Source: Chara braunii
Lineage: Eukaryota > Streptophyta > Charophyceae > Charales > Characeae
Direction: 5' to 3'
Assembly (NCBI GenBank): GCA_003427395.1
Contig: BFEA01000439.1
Coordinates: 1,310,365-1,337,737 of the forward strand
DNA length: 27,373 nucleotides
The notes below the pieces were generated by a model, which worked only from the letters and a program-made list of their open reading frames with translations, had not been told where the DNA came from and ran no database searches. Positions 1 to 7,712 of this stretch are shown here, piece by piece. Both the position numbers and the translations under genes were made by a program. How positions within the stretch are numbered: the first letter of the stretch is position 1; the number at the start of each line of letters is the position of its first letter.

Positions 1-135
1 CCCCCTCTCCCCTCGACTTTCCGCTTTGATGCATGCTGGGGAACGAGAGTTCGATGAACAGATGCATTTGCGCAGAAACGAGTGCGAATGAGTGGCCGAT
101 AGCTGGGCCATTATTGCTTATCTATACTAAACGAC

Positions 136-250
136 GCCCGTCTTCACCAGAACATAACGCATGGCCATTATTGCTTTTATTGCTTATCTCTACTAACGAC
201 GCCCAAAATACGTCTATAATGACTGTGCGTTCTATTTGGCGGACGACGGG
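136..250. mobile_element. MITE family 1, diverged copy
   Basis: Left arm at ~136-180 (CCGTCTTCACC, then GGCCATTATTGC) and right arm at ~202-250 (CCAAAATACGTCTATAATGA, then CGTTCTATTTGG) are inverted matches to each other and to the cleaner copy at 3375-3487. No coding capacity. Degenerate. Confidence 0.65.
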
Positions 251-397
251 TTGTAGAGTACGTATACCTCGCATGCAACACGAGTTAAAGAGAGTAAAAG
301 TACGAAACCTTGCTCGGCCTGTTGTTGAAGAAGATGAAGTTAACAGCACATTGCTCCACTTGATCCTAGCCAAAAGGCCGGGCAAGGTATCATCCTG

Positions 398-557
398 AAA
401 CCACCAGTACTTGGCCCAGCTATTGGCCGTGGAAAAAAATAGAGTAGAAGTAGAAACCTTTCTAGTTGGATGAATTTGGGCGCTCCTGTAGTGGCCCGTA
501 CGTTTCCTAAGATCGTGGTGCGTTAACGGGCACGAATTTAGGAAGTACTGGTGGTTT
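398..557. mobile_element. MITE family 2 copy (160 bp)
   Basis: Terminal inverted repeats AAACCACCAGTACTT and AAGTACTGGTGGTTT. The interior matches the copy at 25746-25908 along nearly its whole length (for example GATGAATTTGG and CGCTCCTGTAGTGGCCC), showing a real dispersed family. Non-coding. Confidence 0.85.
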
Positions 558-699
558 AACTTCACTTGATGTTATGTTAGCCAAAACACCTAAGTGTTGG
601 CTGAGATCAAGTGAACCGTACCTCTGATCACTTTAAATACTACCGTCTTCACACGAATAGAACACCCGGTCATTATAGCTGTATTTTTCACAACTTTGT

Positions 700-884
700 C
701 TAACCCAGTTAATGCGAAAACAATGAGAAAAGGTGCAAGATGAGCTAAATACATGATACCTCCCATAGACAACATAGTCCAAGCAAAACCACTCAAAATC
801 TTCACTAAACTATGACCAGCCATCATATTGGCAAATAAATGTATTCCTAGACTTAGTGCACGAAAACAATAAGAAATTAGTTCA
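700..884 (-). pseudogene. atp6: Nuclear copy of mitochondrial atp6 (ATP synthase subunit a) fragment
   Basis: Read on the minus strand, the stretch gives ELISYCFRALSLGIHLFAN, then MMAGHSLVKILSGFAWTML, then LAPFLIVFALTGL, the strongly conserved C-terminal part of the mitochondrial F0 subunit a of plants. Both ends are abrupt: the frame leaves the family right after FALTGL, and upstream it stops at ELIS, where atp1 sequence begins on the opposite strand. There is no start and no proper end, so it is a dead fragment of organelle origin. The AT-rich codon use also fits mitochondrial DNA. A nuclear functional transfer is unlikely because there is no presequence and the piece covers only ~60 residues of a ~250-residue protein. 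Confidence 0.85.
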
Positions 885-984
885 GTTGTTATTTATGCGG
901 CTGTCAAAGGTTATTTAGATAAAATTCAGATTTCTCAAATTCTTGAATATGAACAAGAGTTGTTGAAATCAATTGATCCTTCGG
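884..984 (+). pseudogene. atp1: Nuclear copy of mitochondrial atp1 (ATP synthase alpha) C-terminal fragment
   Basis: Read on the plus strand from ~886, the frame gives VVIYAAVKGYLDKIQISQ, then EYEQELLKSIDPSV, which matches the C-terminal domain of F1 ATP synthase alpha as encoded in mitochondria of green plants and algae. It is fused directly to the atp6 fragment, which lies on the opposite strand, and ends at the right MITE arm. Only ~33 residues of a ~505-residue protein are present. The call rests on motif recognition; a bacterial or plastid alpha subunit is possible but less likely given the atp6 neighbour. Confidence 0.7.
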
Positions 985-1040
985 TCCAGATGCAGCGATA
1001 ATGACCGGGCGTTCTATTCGGTTGAAGACAGTAGTATTTG

Positions 1041-1800
1041 AAGAGAGTAAGGATGATGTGACCGATGGATCGAACGAACGCACGTACGAACAAACGGACG
1101 GACGGAGTAAATGAATGAAACGAATGAATGGAATGAATGCATGAATGAATAGAATGAATGCATGAATGAATAGAATGAATGCATGAATGAATGAGCAGAG
1201 TACTTGTGAATCAAGGAAGTTGAGCCCACTAACACAGTATGATAGCAGGACGGGGAAGCTAAGAAGGTAGTTACAGGGGAGGAGAGAGGATGATGGGAAA
1301 TTGGGGCCCAGCAGGATCGGGGGGATCTTAGCGGGATGGGGAGATCCCGGTACGGGGATCCTGTTGCGGGCAGAGGAAATATGATCCTGTTTTTTTAGGA
1401 TACCAGCGAGTATGAAACGGACTCGAGAGTTTTTCTCGAGGTCTCTTTTTGTGCACGTATGTCTGAAATTTGACAGCTTTCCTGTGAATTGTTCCGAGCT
1501 TACTTCTGTGTATAACAGTTAATTATATGCCTTACCTACCTTCATCGTTTCTCTAAGTACCTTCCTTTGTTTGTAGAATATGCAAAAACTTCAAAAAAGT
1601 AGAAAGCTAGAAATACCCACCAGATCCAACTACCTTCAACGACAACTCTCGACTTACCTCGACCCAGTTAGTCTGCCTCTTGATGGGGATTCGTAGAGTC
1701 CGAGTACCTGCCTTTGTTTGTGGAGTGGAGTAGTGTGGGTGGATGGTAGCTTGCTCTGTGTGGGTGTTTGCTCCTTCGAAGGAGGGAGAGGGGGCGAGGG
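1041..1800. other. Stretch without recognisable gene
   Basis: Apart from the GAATGAAT repeat, it holds a G-rich patch with several GGGATC/GGGGATC words at ~1310-1370 and a small CTCGAG...CTCGAG inverted repeat at ~1422-1440. No coding, RNA or element signature was recognised. Confidence 0.4.
1105..1196 (+). repeat. 21-bp tandem repeat, about three units plus related flanks
   Basis: The unit GAATGAATGCATGAATGAATA is repeated about three times, with further GAATGAAT-type repeats upstream. It translates on the minus strand as an SFMHSFY heptad, which is a by-product of the repeat. Confidence 0.85.
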
Positions 1801-1895
1801 CCTTCTTGAGGTATCATGCTAGAACTGACTGGGTCTAGGTAACTTAGAGCTGGCTGTCCTTTTTGGAGCGCCAGGATTCGAACTCGGATCTGTTT
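1795..1895 (-). mobile_element. SINE-like remnant (tRNA-derived), family 1
   Basis: On the minus strand a pol III B-box-like GAGTTCGAATCCTGG is followed by a body with CTAGACCCAGTCAG and ATGATACCTCAAG, matching the body of the copy at 11516-11694. The 5' part with the A box is missing; a MITE lies there. Confidence 0.55.
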
Positions 1896-1902
1896 ATGAA
1901 CA

Positions 1903-2024
1903 GCTGTCTTCTTCACCCGCCGAATACAACGTACGGTTGTTTATAGCTGTATTTGGGGTATCTTTCCGTCTAAATACAGGAATAATGACCATGAACGTAC
2001 GTTGTATTCGGGTCAACAAGGTAG
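1903..2024. mobile_element. MITE family 1 copy
   Basis: Left arm CTTCTTCACCCGCCGAATAC then TTATAGCTGTATTTGG; right arm AAATACAGGAATAATGACCA then GTTGTATTCGGGTCAACAAG. Arms are inverted matches with a ~20-base centre. It abuts the B-box end of a minus-strand SINE remnant. Confidence 0.75.
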
Positions 2025-2260
2025 TACATGGGTGTACCTGTCATTCAGCCATGTGGGCTGGGTGTGATATGTATGGAAGGGATAAGTTTTTTTCCGGGGA
2101 GAGAGATGGGAGGTGGAGGTGGTTGGGAGTGTGTAGTAGGAGGAGCGGTGTACTAGGTGGTGGTCAAGGATGCATGAATATTGACGGCTAGGTTCAAACA
2201 GCTCACAGGGGTGTAGATGCTCTCTGTTTTGACAGTCGATGCCGACTGTAGCGAATGAAC

Positions 2261-2588
2261 GAGGGTCAGAGGATATGTGTAGGCTATGGCATTCTTTGGA
2301 GTGAACATAGCCGTAGTTGTGGTCAGATACAGGAGTGAATATGGACATAATTGTTTGTCAGATACCACAACCACCACTTCAGGTGGCTGGCGCCACTCCG
2401 TTCCTGGCTCTTCTCGGCACCATGCAGCATTGCAGTGAGGGTCAGAGGATATGCGCAGGCTATGAACATAGCCGTAGTTGTGGTCAGATACATGACTGAA
2501 TATGGACGTAATTGTTTGTCAGATACCACAACCACTACTTCAGGTGGCCGGCGCTGGCTCTTCTCGGCACCATGCAGCATCGCAGTGA
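2261..2588 (+). repeat. Tandem duplication of a ~176-bp unit
   Basis: Unit 1 (2261-2436) and unit 2 (2437-2588) both run from GAGGGTCAGAGGATATG through AACATAGCCGTAGTTGTGG and GTTTGTCAGATACCACAACC to CACCATGCAGCAT. The second unit lacks two short segments. No known element identified. Confidence 0.85.
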
Positions 2589-2726
2589 CCGAACTCTTCT
2601 GGTGCTCAAAAGCGGCCACAACTGTTATAGCAGCTTTTGGCGGACGCCCCCCGGCACGGTGATCATGGCTGTTGGTAGTCTGATACTATTTTTAGCTTGA
2701 GCATGCTGTCCGGTTTTAGAATGTTC

Positions 2727-2842
2727 TTTCGCCCGGCGAATAGAACGCCTGGTCATGGTCATTATAGCTGTATTTGGGGCAACATTCGGCCTAACTATAG
2801 CTATAATGACCGGGTGGGCGTCCTATTCGGGTGAAGGCGGCA
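2727..2842. mobile_element. MITE family 1 copy
   Basis: Left arm CCGGCGAATAGAACGCCTGG then TCATTATAGCTGTATTTGG; right arm CTATAGCTATAATGACCGGG then CCTATTCGGGTGAAGGCGG. The arms can pair into a long hairpin. Non-coding. Confidence 0.8.
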
Positions 2843-3067
2843 GGCGTTTCCAGCCCGTGCTACCCCGGGACTGTCCCGAAGAAGCTCTTCAACAGAAGCT
2901 GGATCCGAAGTTGGACGCCCCCTGGTAATTCTTGCACAGGAGATACCCCTCGTGTGACCGCTGAGCGTGGCCCTTGAAAAGACATGCAGGTTTACCACTG
3001 AAGTCCATAACAGTCTGACAGTGTGTGAACAGGTGTAGGTAGGACTGTACGTAAGAGTGTACGAGTG

Positions 3068-3074
<7 letters not shown>

Positions 3075-3103
<29 letters not shown>

Positions 3104-3178
3104 TTTGTTCTTTCTTTCTTTCTTTCTTTCTCTCTTTCTATCTTTCTTTCTTTCTCTCTTTCTTTCTTTCTCTTTCTT

Positions 3179-3215
<37 letters not shown>

Positions 3216-3297
3216 CTTTTCATCTAAGTTCGAATCCGTGTTGAATCAGGTCTGCATTTCAAGAGTAGTTCATTCATGGGTGTACCAACTGAGCTAG
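3075..3297 (-). mobile_element. SINE-like element, family 1, with GA/GAAA tail
   Basis: Minus strand: A-box-like TAGCTCAGTTGGTACACCC (about 3277-3295), then B-box-like GGATTCGAACTTAGATG (about 3224-3240), then a ~145-base tail of GAAA and GA repeats (3075-3221). The order of tRNA-like head and simple-repeat tail is that of a short tRNA-derived retroposon. The body segment of other copies is absent. Confidence 0.65.
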
Positions 3298-3374
3298 GCC
3301 CGTGGGTGTTTCTTGGTGATTTGGACAGTGAAGTTGTGTGCAGCCGTAGCGTACTACTCCCACTGGAGGGAGTT

Positions 3375-3487
3375 CTACCGTCTTGACCCGAATAGAAGGC
3401 CTGCTGATTATCGCTGTATCAGGACTGTAAGTTCCACCAAATACAGATATAATGACCGGACGTTCTATTCGGGTGAGAAGACGGTAG
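3375..3487. mobile_element. MITE family 1, best-preserved copy (113 bp)
   Basis: Starts CTACCGTCTTGACCCGAATA and ends with the inverted match TATTCGGGTGAGAAGACGGTAG. Inner arms are CTGATTATCGCTGTATC and CCAAATACAGATATAATGAC. The whole element is a near-palindrome with a ~20-base centre. GTT lies on both sides and might be a target duplication. No matching transposase gene is in the window. Confidence 0.85.
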
Positions 3488-3802
3488 GTTGAATCTCTTT
3501 GTCTTTTTTTTGAGGCTAGATATGATGAGGAAAGTATAAGGGTGTGAGTATGCCCCTTGGCAACGAGCACAGTGCAAGGAGGCGTCCTTGTGTTCTTTCT
3601 GGGCTTGAAGGGACACCCAACGTTGGGTCTGGGAGAGGGTTGCAGTAGTAGTTGATTCCGAGTCGGAATCGCCGCCGCCGCCGCGCAAGGTGAGGATGGC
3701 CGGTGCTGGAGAGCTGGGCACTGATAACTGCTGCACGTGGATTGGATTGGATTAATTTTGAGAACCCCATACTGAGTGAGATTTTCAGGGGACAAATACC
3801 CT

Positions 3803-3803
<1 letters not shown>

Positions 3804-3845
<42 letters not shown>
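3804..3845 (+). repeat. Poly-C run of 42 bases
   Basis: An uninterrupted C homopolymer; a second run of ~13 C lies at ~3986. The minus strand could form G-quadruplex structures. Length from short reads is unreliable. Confidence 0.9.
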
Positions 3846-3847
<2 letters not shown>

Positions 3848-3869
3848 AGAATCTCTCCTTTGCTGCAAA

Positions 3870-3911
3870 CTGTATCTAGACTGGAAGTTCCACCAAATAC
3901 AGATAGAATAC
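3870..3911. mobile_element. MITE family 1, centre fragment
   Basis: CTGTATCTAGACTGGAAGTT followed by CCACCAAATACAGAT repeats the central part of the 3375-3487 copy almost exactly; both outer arms are missing. Confidence 0.6.
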
Positions 3912-4102
3912 TGTAAAACCCCTTGACAAGAAATCTGAAAAGCAAAAGGAGAGATGGTTGGGGGGGAAAAAAGAGACTGTTTTGCCCCCCCCCCCCCGCA
4001 AGTTGCAGCGGAATGACGACAAAATGTTCCCAGTTTGAATCCAACAATGTGCAAGGACCAATGTGGTCCGTTCATCTGGCAAAACAGTGGAAGGAATTGA
4101 AA

Positions 4103-4300
4103 CTTACCTTCTTCCAATGCCTGCCTGCCTGCCTGCCTGCGAAGTGTGATGAGCTCAAGCATGGGGCTGTTTATCTTCAGTGGACTTGACCCTTATCTTC
4201 TACCAATGCTTGCTTGCCTGCAAAGGCATGCATGGCAAAGAAGAAGAAGACCCTTTTGGTGCACATCCGAAAGTGTGACGAGCTCAAGCATGGGGCTTTT
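4103..4300 (+). repeat. Imperfect tandem duplication in the CRSH upstream region
   Basis: Two related units, 4103-4170 and 4192-4300. Each begins CTTAYCTTCTNCCAATGC, carries a run of CCTGCCTGC-type repeats and ends with GAGCTCAAGCATGGGGCT. The second unit has an extra ~40 bases rich in AAGAAGAAG. The duplication sits directly before the TATA-like box, so it may be part of the promoter or an older repeat. Confidence 0.7.
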
Positions 4301-4312
4301 GTGTGGCGCAGG

Positions 4313-4320
4313 TATATATA
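4313..4320 (+). promoter_or_regulatory. TATA-like box upstream of CRSH
   Basis: TATATATA lies 85 bases before the first ATG and ~140 bases before the alternative ATG at 4455, a plausible place for a core promoter. It is seen in the sequence only; no transcription start is known. Confidence 0.35.
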
Positions 4321-4397
4321 CTGATGATCGGATCTGGATCTGGATTTCAACGGGGAAGAGGGCCTCATCCACCAGTAGCATATATTGCCGTCGATGA

Positions 4398-6974
4398 ATG
4401 AGCATTTATCTCCTGGGTCCATCTAAAGTGCCTGCACACACTCTCTCTGAGGCAATGGCCTCCAGGGGCTGTACCTCCTTGGCGTTGACATTGCAGAGTC
4501 TGACGAGGGTTGGCAGTGCTATCAGGGAGATCACCTGCAGCAAAGAGATGTCTAGAGAAGTGGCTCGTGTCAAATCATCATCCCATATTCTCTCCTCTAC
4601 CTTCAAGGCCTACCCCTGGATCCCTGCGCTGGTCTATCATCTGTCCGCCTTGCATGCCGGGGGCTGTCTTTCCTGTGTCAGGCTCCATTGTCCTCCTCAC
4701 AGGCCATCTGGCCACAATTGTATTCCCGAATGCAGACCTTGCGCTTCTTTCCTCGATTGCTCGCAGATGCTGATGTCGGGGCGACCGGGTCGGAGTGTGG
4801 CAACAGTTTTTCTGAATCAGGATCGGGACCAAGGGGGAAAAGGGCATCGTTCCTTAAGGACTCGTTCACACGAGCTCTTGTCGGAGGATATGGCGGTTGT
4901 GCTTAATGAGCATGATGATGCTGTTGTCATCCAGGGAGGGAACGCAGAAGAGCTGCAGCAGGGAAACTGGCCTTGTGTTGGAGAGAGGGATCATTCGAAT
5001 GACAGCAGTCTGTTCCGATCGTGGCAGGAAGAAGTAGAGGGAGGGAGGTCCATGATGACGGAGGTGAAGGACAGAAAGTGGAGACTGCAGGACACTTACG
5101 TGTCCGGCTATGGTGGTAGATGGCCAGGAGGGAGAGATGGCAGTGTGGTGGTCCTAACAACAGAAACTGAGAAGAAGAAGGAACAACAGCTGCAGCAAGA
5201 GGCAGGCATGAGGGTAAGTGAGAGTGAGGGGTGGATGGAGGAGGAAGCGGAGATGGGTGGAATTGCTGTGGGGTCGCCAGGGGGCAGGAAGGTGGTGGAT
5301 TTTATTGCCACATGGGATGCATTGGCGCCTCGACTGCCGAAGGATGTGATCAGGAGTCCTTCGGCTGGGATTTTGCTTGCTGCCCTGAAGCTGGTCGTTC
5401 CAGCGCTGCAGGATGCTGTTGTGGTAGAGGGAGGACGCCTGCGCGTTGCCCGAGCATTGTCGCTCGCGATGACCCTGTCTGATCTGCAGATGGATGGGGA
5501 GACGATTGCCACCGGCCTGGTGAGGGAGGCATTTGAAATGGGAAGAATAACAGTCAAGCAGGTGGAAGATCATCTGGGGATCACAGTGAAAAGACTATTG
5601 CAGGACTGCATGAAAGTGCAAACGATTCCTGCAACGTTGGATCTGCACGATGAAGAGAATGCAAGGGCACTTCGCCGGTATTGTCTTTCCTTTCATGATG
5701 TCAGGGCGGTGATCATTGAGGTGGTGTCAAAACTGGATGTGATGCGGCACTTGCAGGTGGACTCGGTCCCACGCTACCGAAGCATCATCGTAGCCCTTGA
5801 GACCATGCAAATATATGCGCCGATTGCACATTCAATTGGCCTCGGGAGAATCGTGTGGGAGCTGGAGGACATTGCGTTTCGCGTGCTCTTCCCAGGATCT
5901 TACGACGCTCTCGCTGCCTGGGTTCGAAGCCAGTGGGACCTGGGACCAGAGGCCATGATAGAGACATGCCGGAAGCGCCTGGACGATGAACTGCGAGCGG
6001 ACAAACAGTTCATGGCGAAGGTGGACTCGTTTGTCGTAACGGGCCGTGCGAAGAGTCTCTTCAGCTTGATGCGGAAGCTCCTCAGGGATGGTCGTGATAA
6101 GCGTGAGGTGTATGATCTTCTAGGACTCAGAATTGTCGTGACACCAAAGGTTCTTCCTCCGCCCGATGAGGAGGAGGAGGTGGGGGTTGGTAAGTGTAGC
6201 AACCCGCTGAGGGATAGGGAAAGGCAGAGGGAAAGGGAGAGGGAGGCATCCGTATGCTACTATGTAAGGTCGATCGTGAAGCGGATTTGGGAGGAGATTC
6301 CTGAACGATACAAAGATTACATTGGAAAACCTAAGAAGAACGGGTATCAGAGCCTGCACATGGCAGTCCATACAGACCCAGGACATGTGAGCCCCCCGCT
6401 CGAGTTGCAGATCAGGTCGGCTACGATGGACTTTGTTGCCGTCTCTGGGGGTGCTGCTCATGGTGCCTACAAGGGGGGAATTACTGACCCCCAACAAGTG
6501 AAGAATTTGCGGATGCTCATGGACGCTCTGGTGAACGCTTCCACACCATCACAGTTGAAAACCGCCGCCCCGTTTCCCAGGGATGAAGCCGAAGCCGTTG
6601 TCGCGGAGCCCATGGGGACTGCGGTGCAGGCAATGGATCCCGCACCTGCCGTCACGTGGGAGATGCCTGAGGAAGATGAGGCTGGGGATGCAGTAGATCA
6701 TGTATTTGCCCTTTTTGACAGGAATGGGGATGGGGTGATCAGCAAGGAGGAGTTCAAGCAAGTGATGCACGAGCTTGGTGCCCCTGGCACGGAGACGGAT
6801 GTAAATGAGTTGATGACCATCGTCGACAGCAACACCGATGGGACCGTCACCGCAGAGGAATTTCAGGAATTCCGCCGTCAAGCCTCTGTGCTGCGCAACC
6901 TGAGTGGCGCCGATCAGTTGTACCAGAACGAGATCAGCAGGAAGCTGCAGTGCCTCGATGAGGGTTCAGAGTGA
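4398..6974 (+). CDS. CRSH: CRSH: calcium-dependent RelA/SpoT homologue, (p)ppGpp synthetase, plastid type
   Basis: An open frame of 858 codons ending in TGA. Residues ~1-300 are low in recognisable domains; the N-terminus is consistent with a transit peptide. Residues ~301-480 align with the HD-hydrolase region of RSH proteins, but the HD pair is replaced by Arg376-Glu377 (context TGLVREAF), so hydrolase activity is not expected; this is typical of CRSH. Residues ~545-675 are the synthetase domain: TGRAKS near 548, DLLGLRIVV, YKDYIGKPKKNGYQSLHM at 638-655, and ELQIRS near 668. Two canonical EF-hand loops close the protein: DRNGDGVISKEE at 774 and DSNTDGTVTAEE at 810. Family knowledge: CRSH makes (p)ppGpp from ATP and GDP/GTP in chloroplasts in response to Ca2+. 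The first ATG is given; Met20 (ATG at 4455, starting MASRGCTSLAL, with G at +4) looks a better transit-peptide start. At 858 residues it is longer than flowering-plant CRSH (~580), mainly at the N-terminus, plus an Arg/Glu-rich insert at ~598-622. No obvious intron is needed. Confidence 0.92.
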   Translation: MSIYLLGPSKVPAHTLSEAMASRGCTSLALTLQSLTRVGSAIREITCSKEMSREVARVKSSSHILSSTFKAYPWIPALVYHLSALHAGGCLSCVRLHCPPHRPSGHNCIPECRPCASFLDCSQMLMSGRPGRSVATVFLNQDRDQGGKGHRSLRTRSHELLSEDMAVVLNEHDDAVVIQGGNAEELQQGNWPCVGERDHSNDSSLFRSWQEEVEGGRSMMTEVKDRKWRLQDTYVSGYGGRWPGGRDGSVVVLTTETEKKKEQQLQQEAGMRVSESEGWMEEEAEMGGIAVGSPGGRKVVDFIATWDALAPRLPKDVIRSPSAGILLAALKLVVPALQDAVVVEGGRLRVARALSLAMTLSDLQMDGETIATGLVREAFEMGRITVKQVEDHLGITVKRLLQDCMKVQTIPATLDLHDEENARALRRYCLSFHDVRAVIIEVVSKLDVMRHLQVDSVPRYRSIIVALETMQIYAPIAHSIGLGRIVWELEDIAFRVLFPGSYDALAAWVRSQWDLGPEAMIETCRKRLDDELRADKQFMAKVDSFVVTGRAKSLFSLMRKLLRDGRDKREVYDLLGLRIVVTPKVLPPPDEEEEVGVGKCSNPLRDRERQREREREASVCYYVRSIVKRIWEEIPERYKDYIGKPKKNGYQSLHMAVHTDPGHVSPPLELQIRSATMDFVAVSGGAAHGAYKGGITDPQQVKNLRMLMDALVNASTPSQLKTAAPFPRDEAEAVVAEPMGTAVQAMDPAPAVTWEMPEEDEAGDAVDHVFALFDRNGDGVISKEEFKQVMHELGAPGTETDVNELMTIVDSNTDGTVTAEEFQEFRRQASVLRNLSGADQLYQNEISRKLQCLDEGSE

Positions 6975-7306
6975 GATGTTGTAGATGATGCTACATCATC
7001 CATCAGCTAGGGCCATGGACTATCACCATGTAAATGGCTTTCATTTGGGTGTGTACCGACGACATCAGAGGCCTCTGTGCTGCAACACCTGAGTGGAGCA
7101 GCTCGGCGGCCATTGACATCATGTAAATGAATTTGGTTTGCGCGTTCCGATGTCAGAGGCCTCTGTGCTGCGAAACACCTGAGTGGGGAAGATCGAGAAC
7201 GAGCGCCGCAGGAAGCTCTGGGGTATGGGCTGTATCTGATGCTGCATTCGCCGGGTGGGGCCATGATGGACATCGTGTAAAATGGATTTGGTTTGGGTGG
7301 GCTTGG
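6880..7306 (+). repeat. Triplication of the CRSH 3' coding end and 3' flank
   Basis: The block that starts in the last CRSH codons (GCCTCTGTGCTGCGCAACCT at ~6882) recurs at ~7068 and ~7157. The downstream GCCATGGACTATCACCATGTAAATGG at ~7013 recurs in diverged form at ~7109 and ~7260. The coding AACGAGATCAGCAGGAAGCT at 6929 is echoed at ~7197. The second copy is shortened. Copies differ by substitutions and small indels, so this is an old genomic event and not a simple assembly duplication. The first copy contains the true stop codon. Confidence 0.8.
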
Positions 7307-7418
7307 ACCGTTGATTTGCAGTCCACCTCTTCTGCTGCCCAGGTTATTTCTGCCAATTTTAATGGCAAGAGTCTCAAGACAAGAAAGTTGGAAGGATAAC
7401 ATTTCATGGCTCTGCATG

Positions 7419-7475
7419 CAGTCAAAAATTAACTGGACAGTCAAAAATTAACTGGACAGTCAAAAATTAACTGGA
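7419..7475 (+). repeat. 19-bp tandem repeat, three perfect units
   Basis: CAGTCAAAAATTAACTGGA occurs three times without a mismatch, followed by a fourth start (CAGTCA). It lies just beyond the CRSH 3' repeats. Confidence 0.95.
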
Positions 7476-7712
7476 CAGTCACACTCCCATTATGACAAGG
7501 ATGGAGAGGAGTAGCACGGGGGGGGGGGGTGACATTGCATCCGGAGGGGTTACGTGCGATAGCGACCGACAAATGTTTCTTGCGAGATTCGGGTTGGTGG
7601 CGATGCCTGCAGCTGGGTCACGTCAAAGCACGGTGTGATACGGCAACAGACGGAAGTTTGTTTGTGCAGGTTGAGGGAGTATTGGGGTCGCGACATCCCG
7701 CTACCAGTCTGT

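Larger units (their letters stand above)
635..1040. mobile_element. MITE family 1 arms enclosing mitochondrial DNA
   Basis: Left arm 635-680 begins AAATACTACCGTCTTC and contains CCCGGTCATTATAGCTG. Right arm 994-1040 is its inverted complement, ending GAAGACAGTAGTATTT. Other copies have ~20-30 bases between the arms; here there are ~310 bases, almost all derived from mitochondrial atp6 and atp1. The flanks could be read as a TA duplication (AATA before, TATT after), but the palindrome makes this ambiguous. Confidence 0.75.

Noticed and set aside
2351-2662. Open frames on both strands across the 176-bp tandem repeat
   Set aside because: The frames repeat with the DNA unit and carry no known motif.
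2801-3223. 140-codon minus-strand frame rich in Lys/Glu/Arg
   Set aside because: Most of it is the GAAA/GA tail of a SINE-like element.
3274-4047. 257-codon minus-strand open frame with a poly-Gly stretch
   Set aside because: It crosses the poly-C run, two MITE copies and repeats; the Gly run is just the homopolymer. No known domain.
5154-5573. Minus-strand frames within CRSH
   Set aside because: Shadows of the plus-strand gene, which has clear catalytic and EF-hand motifs.
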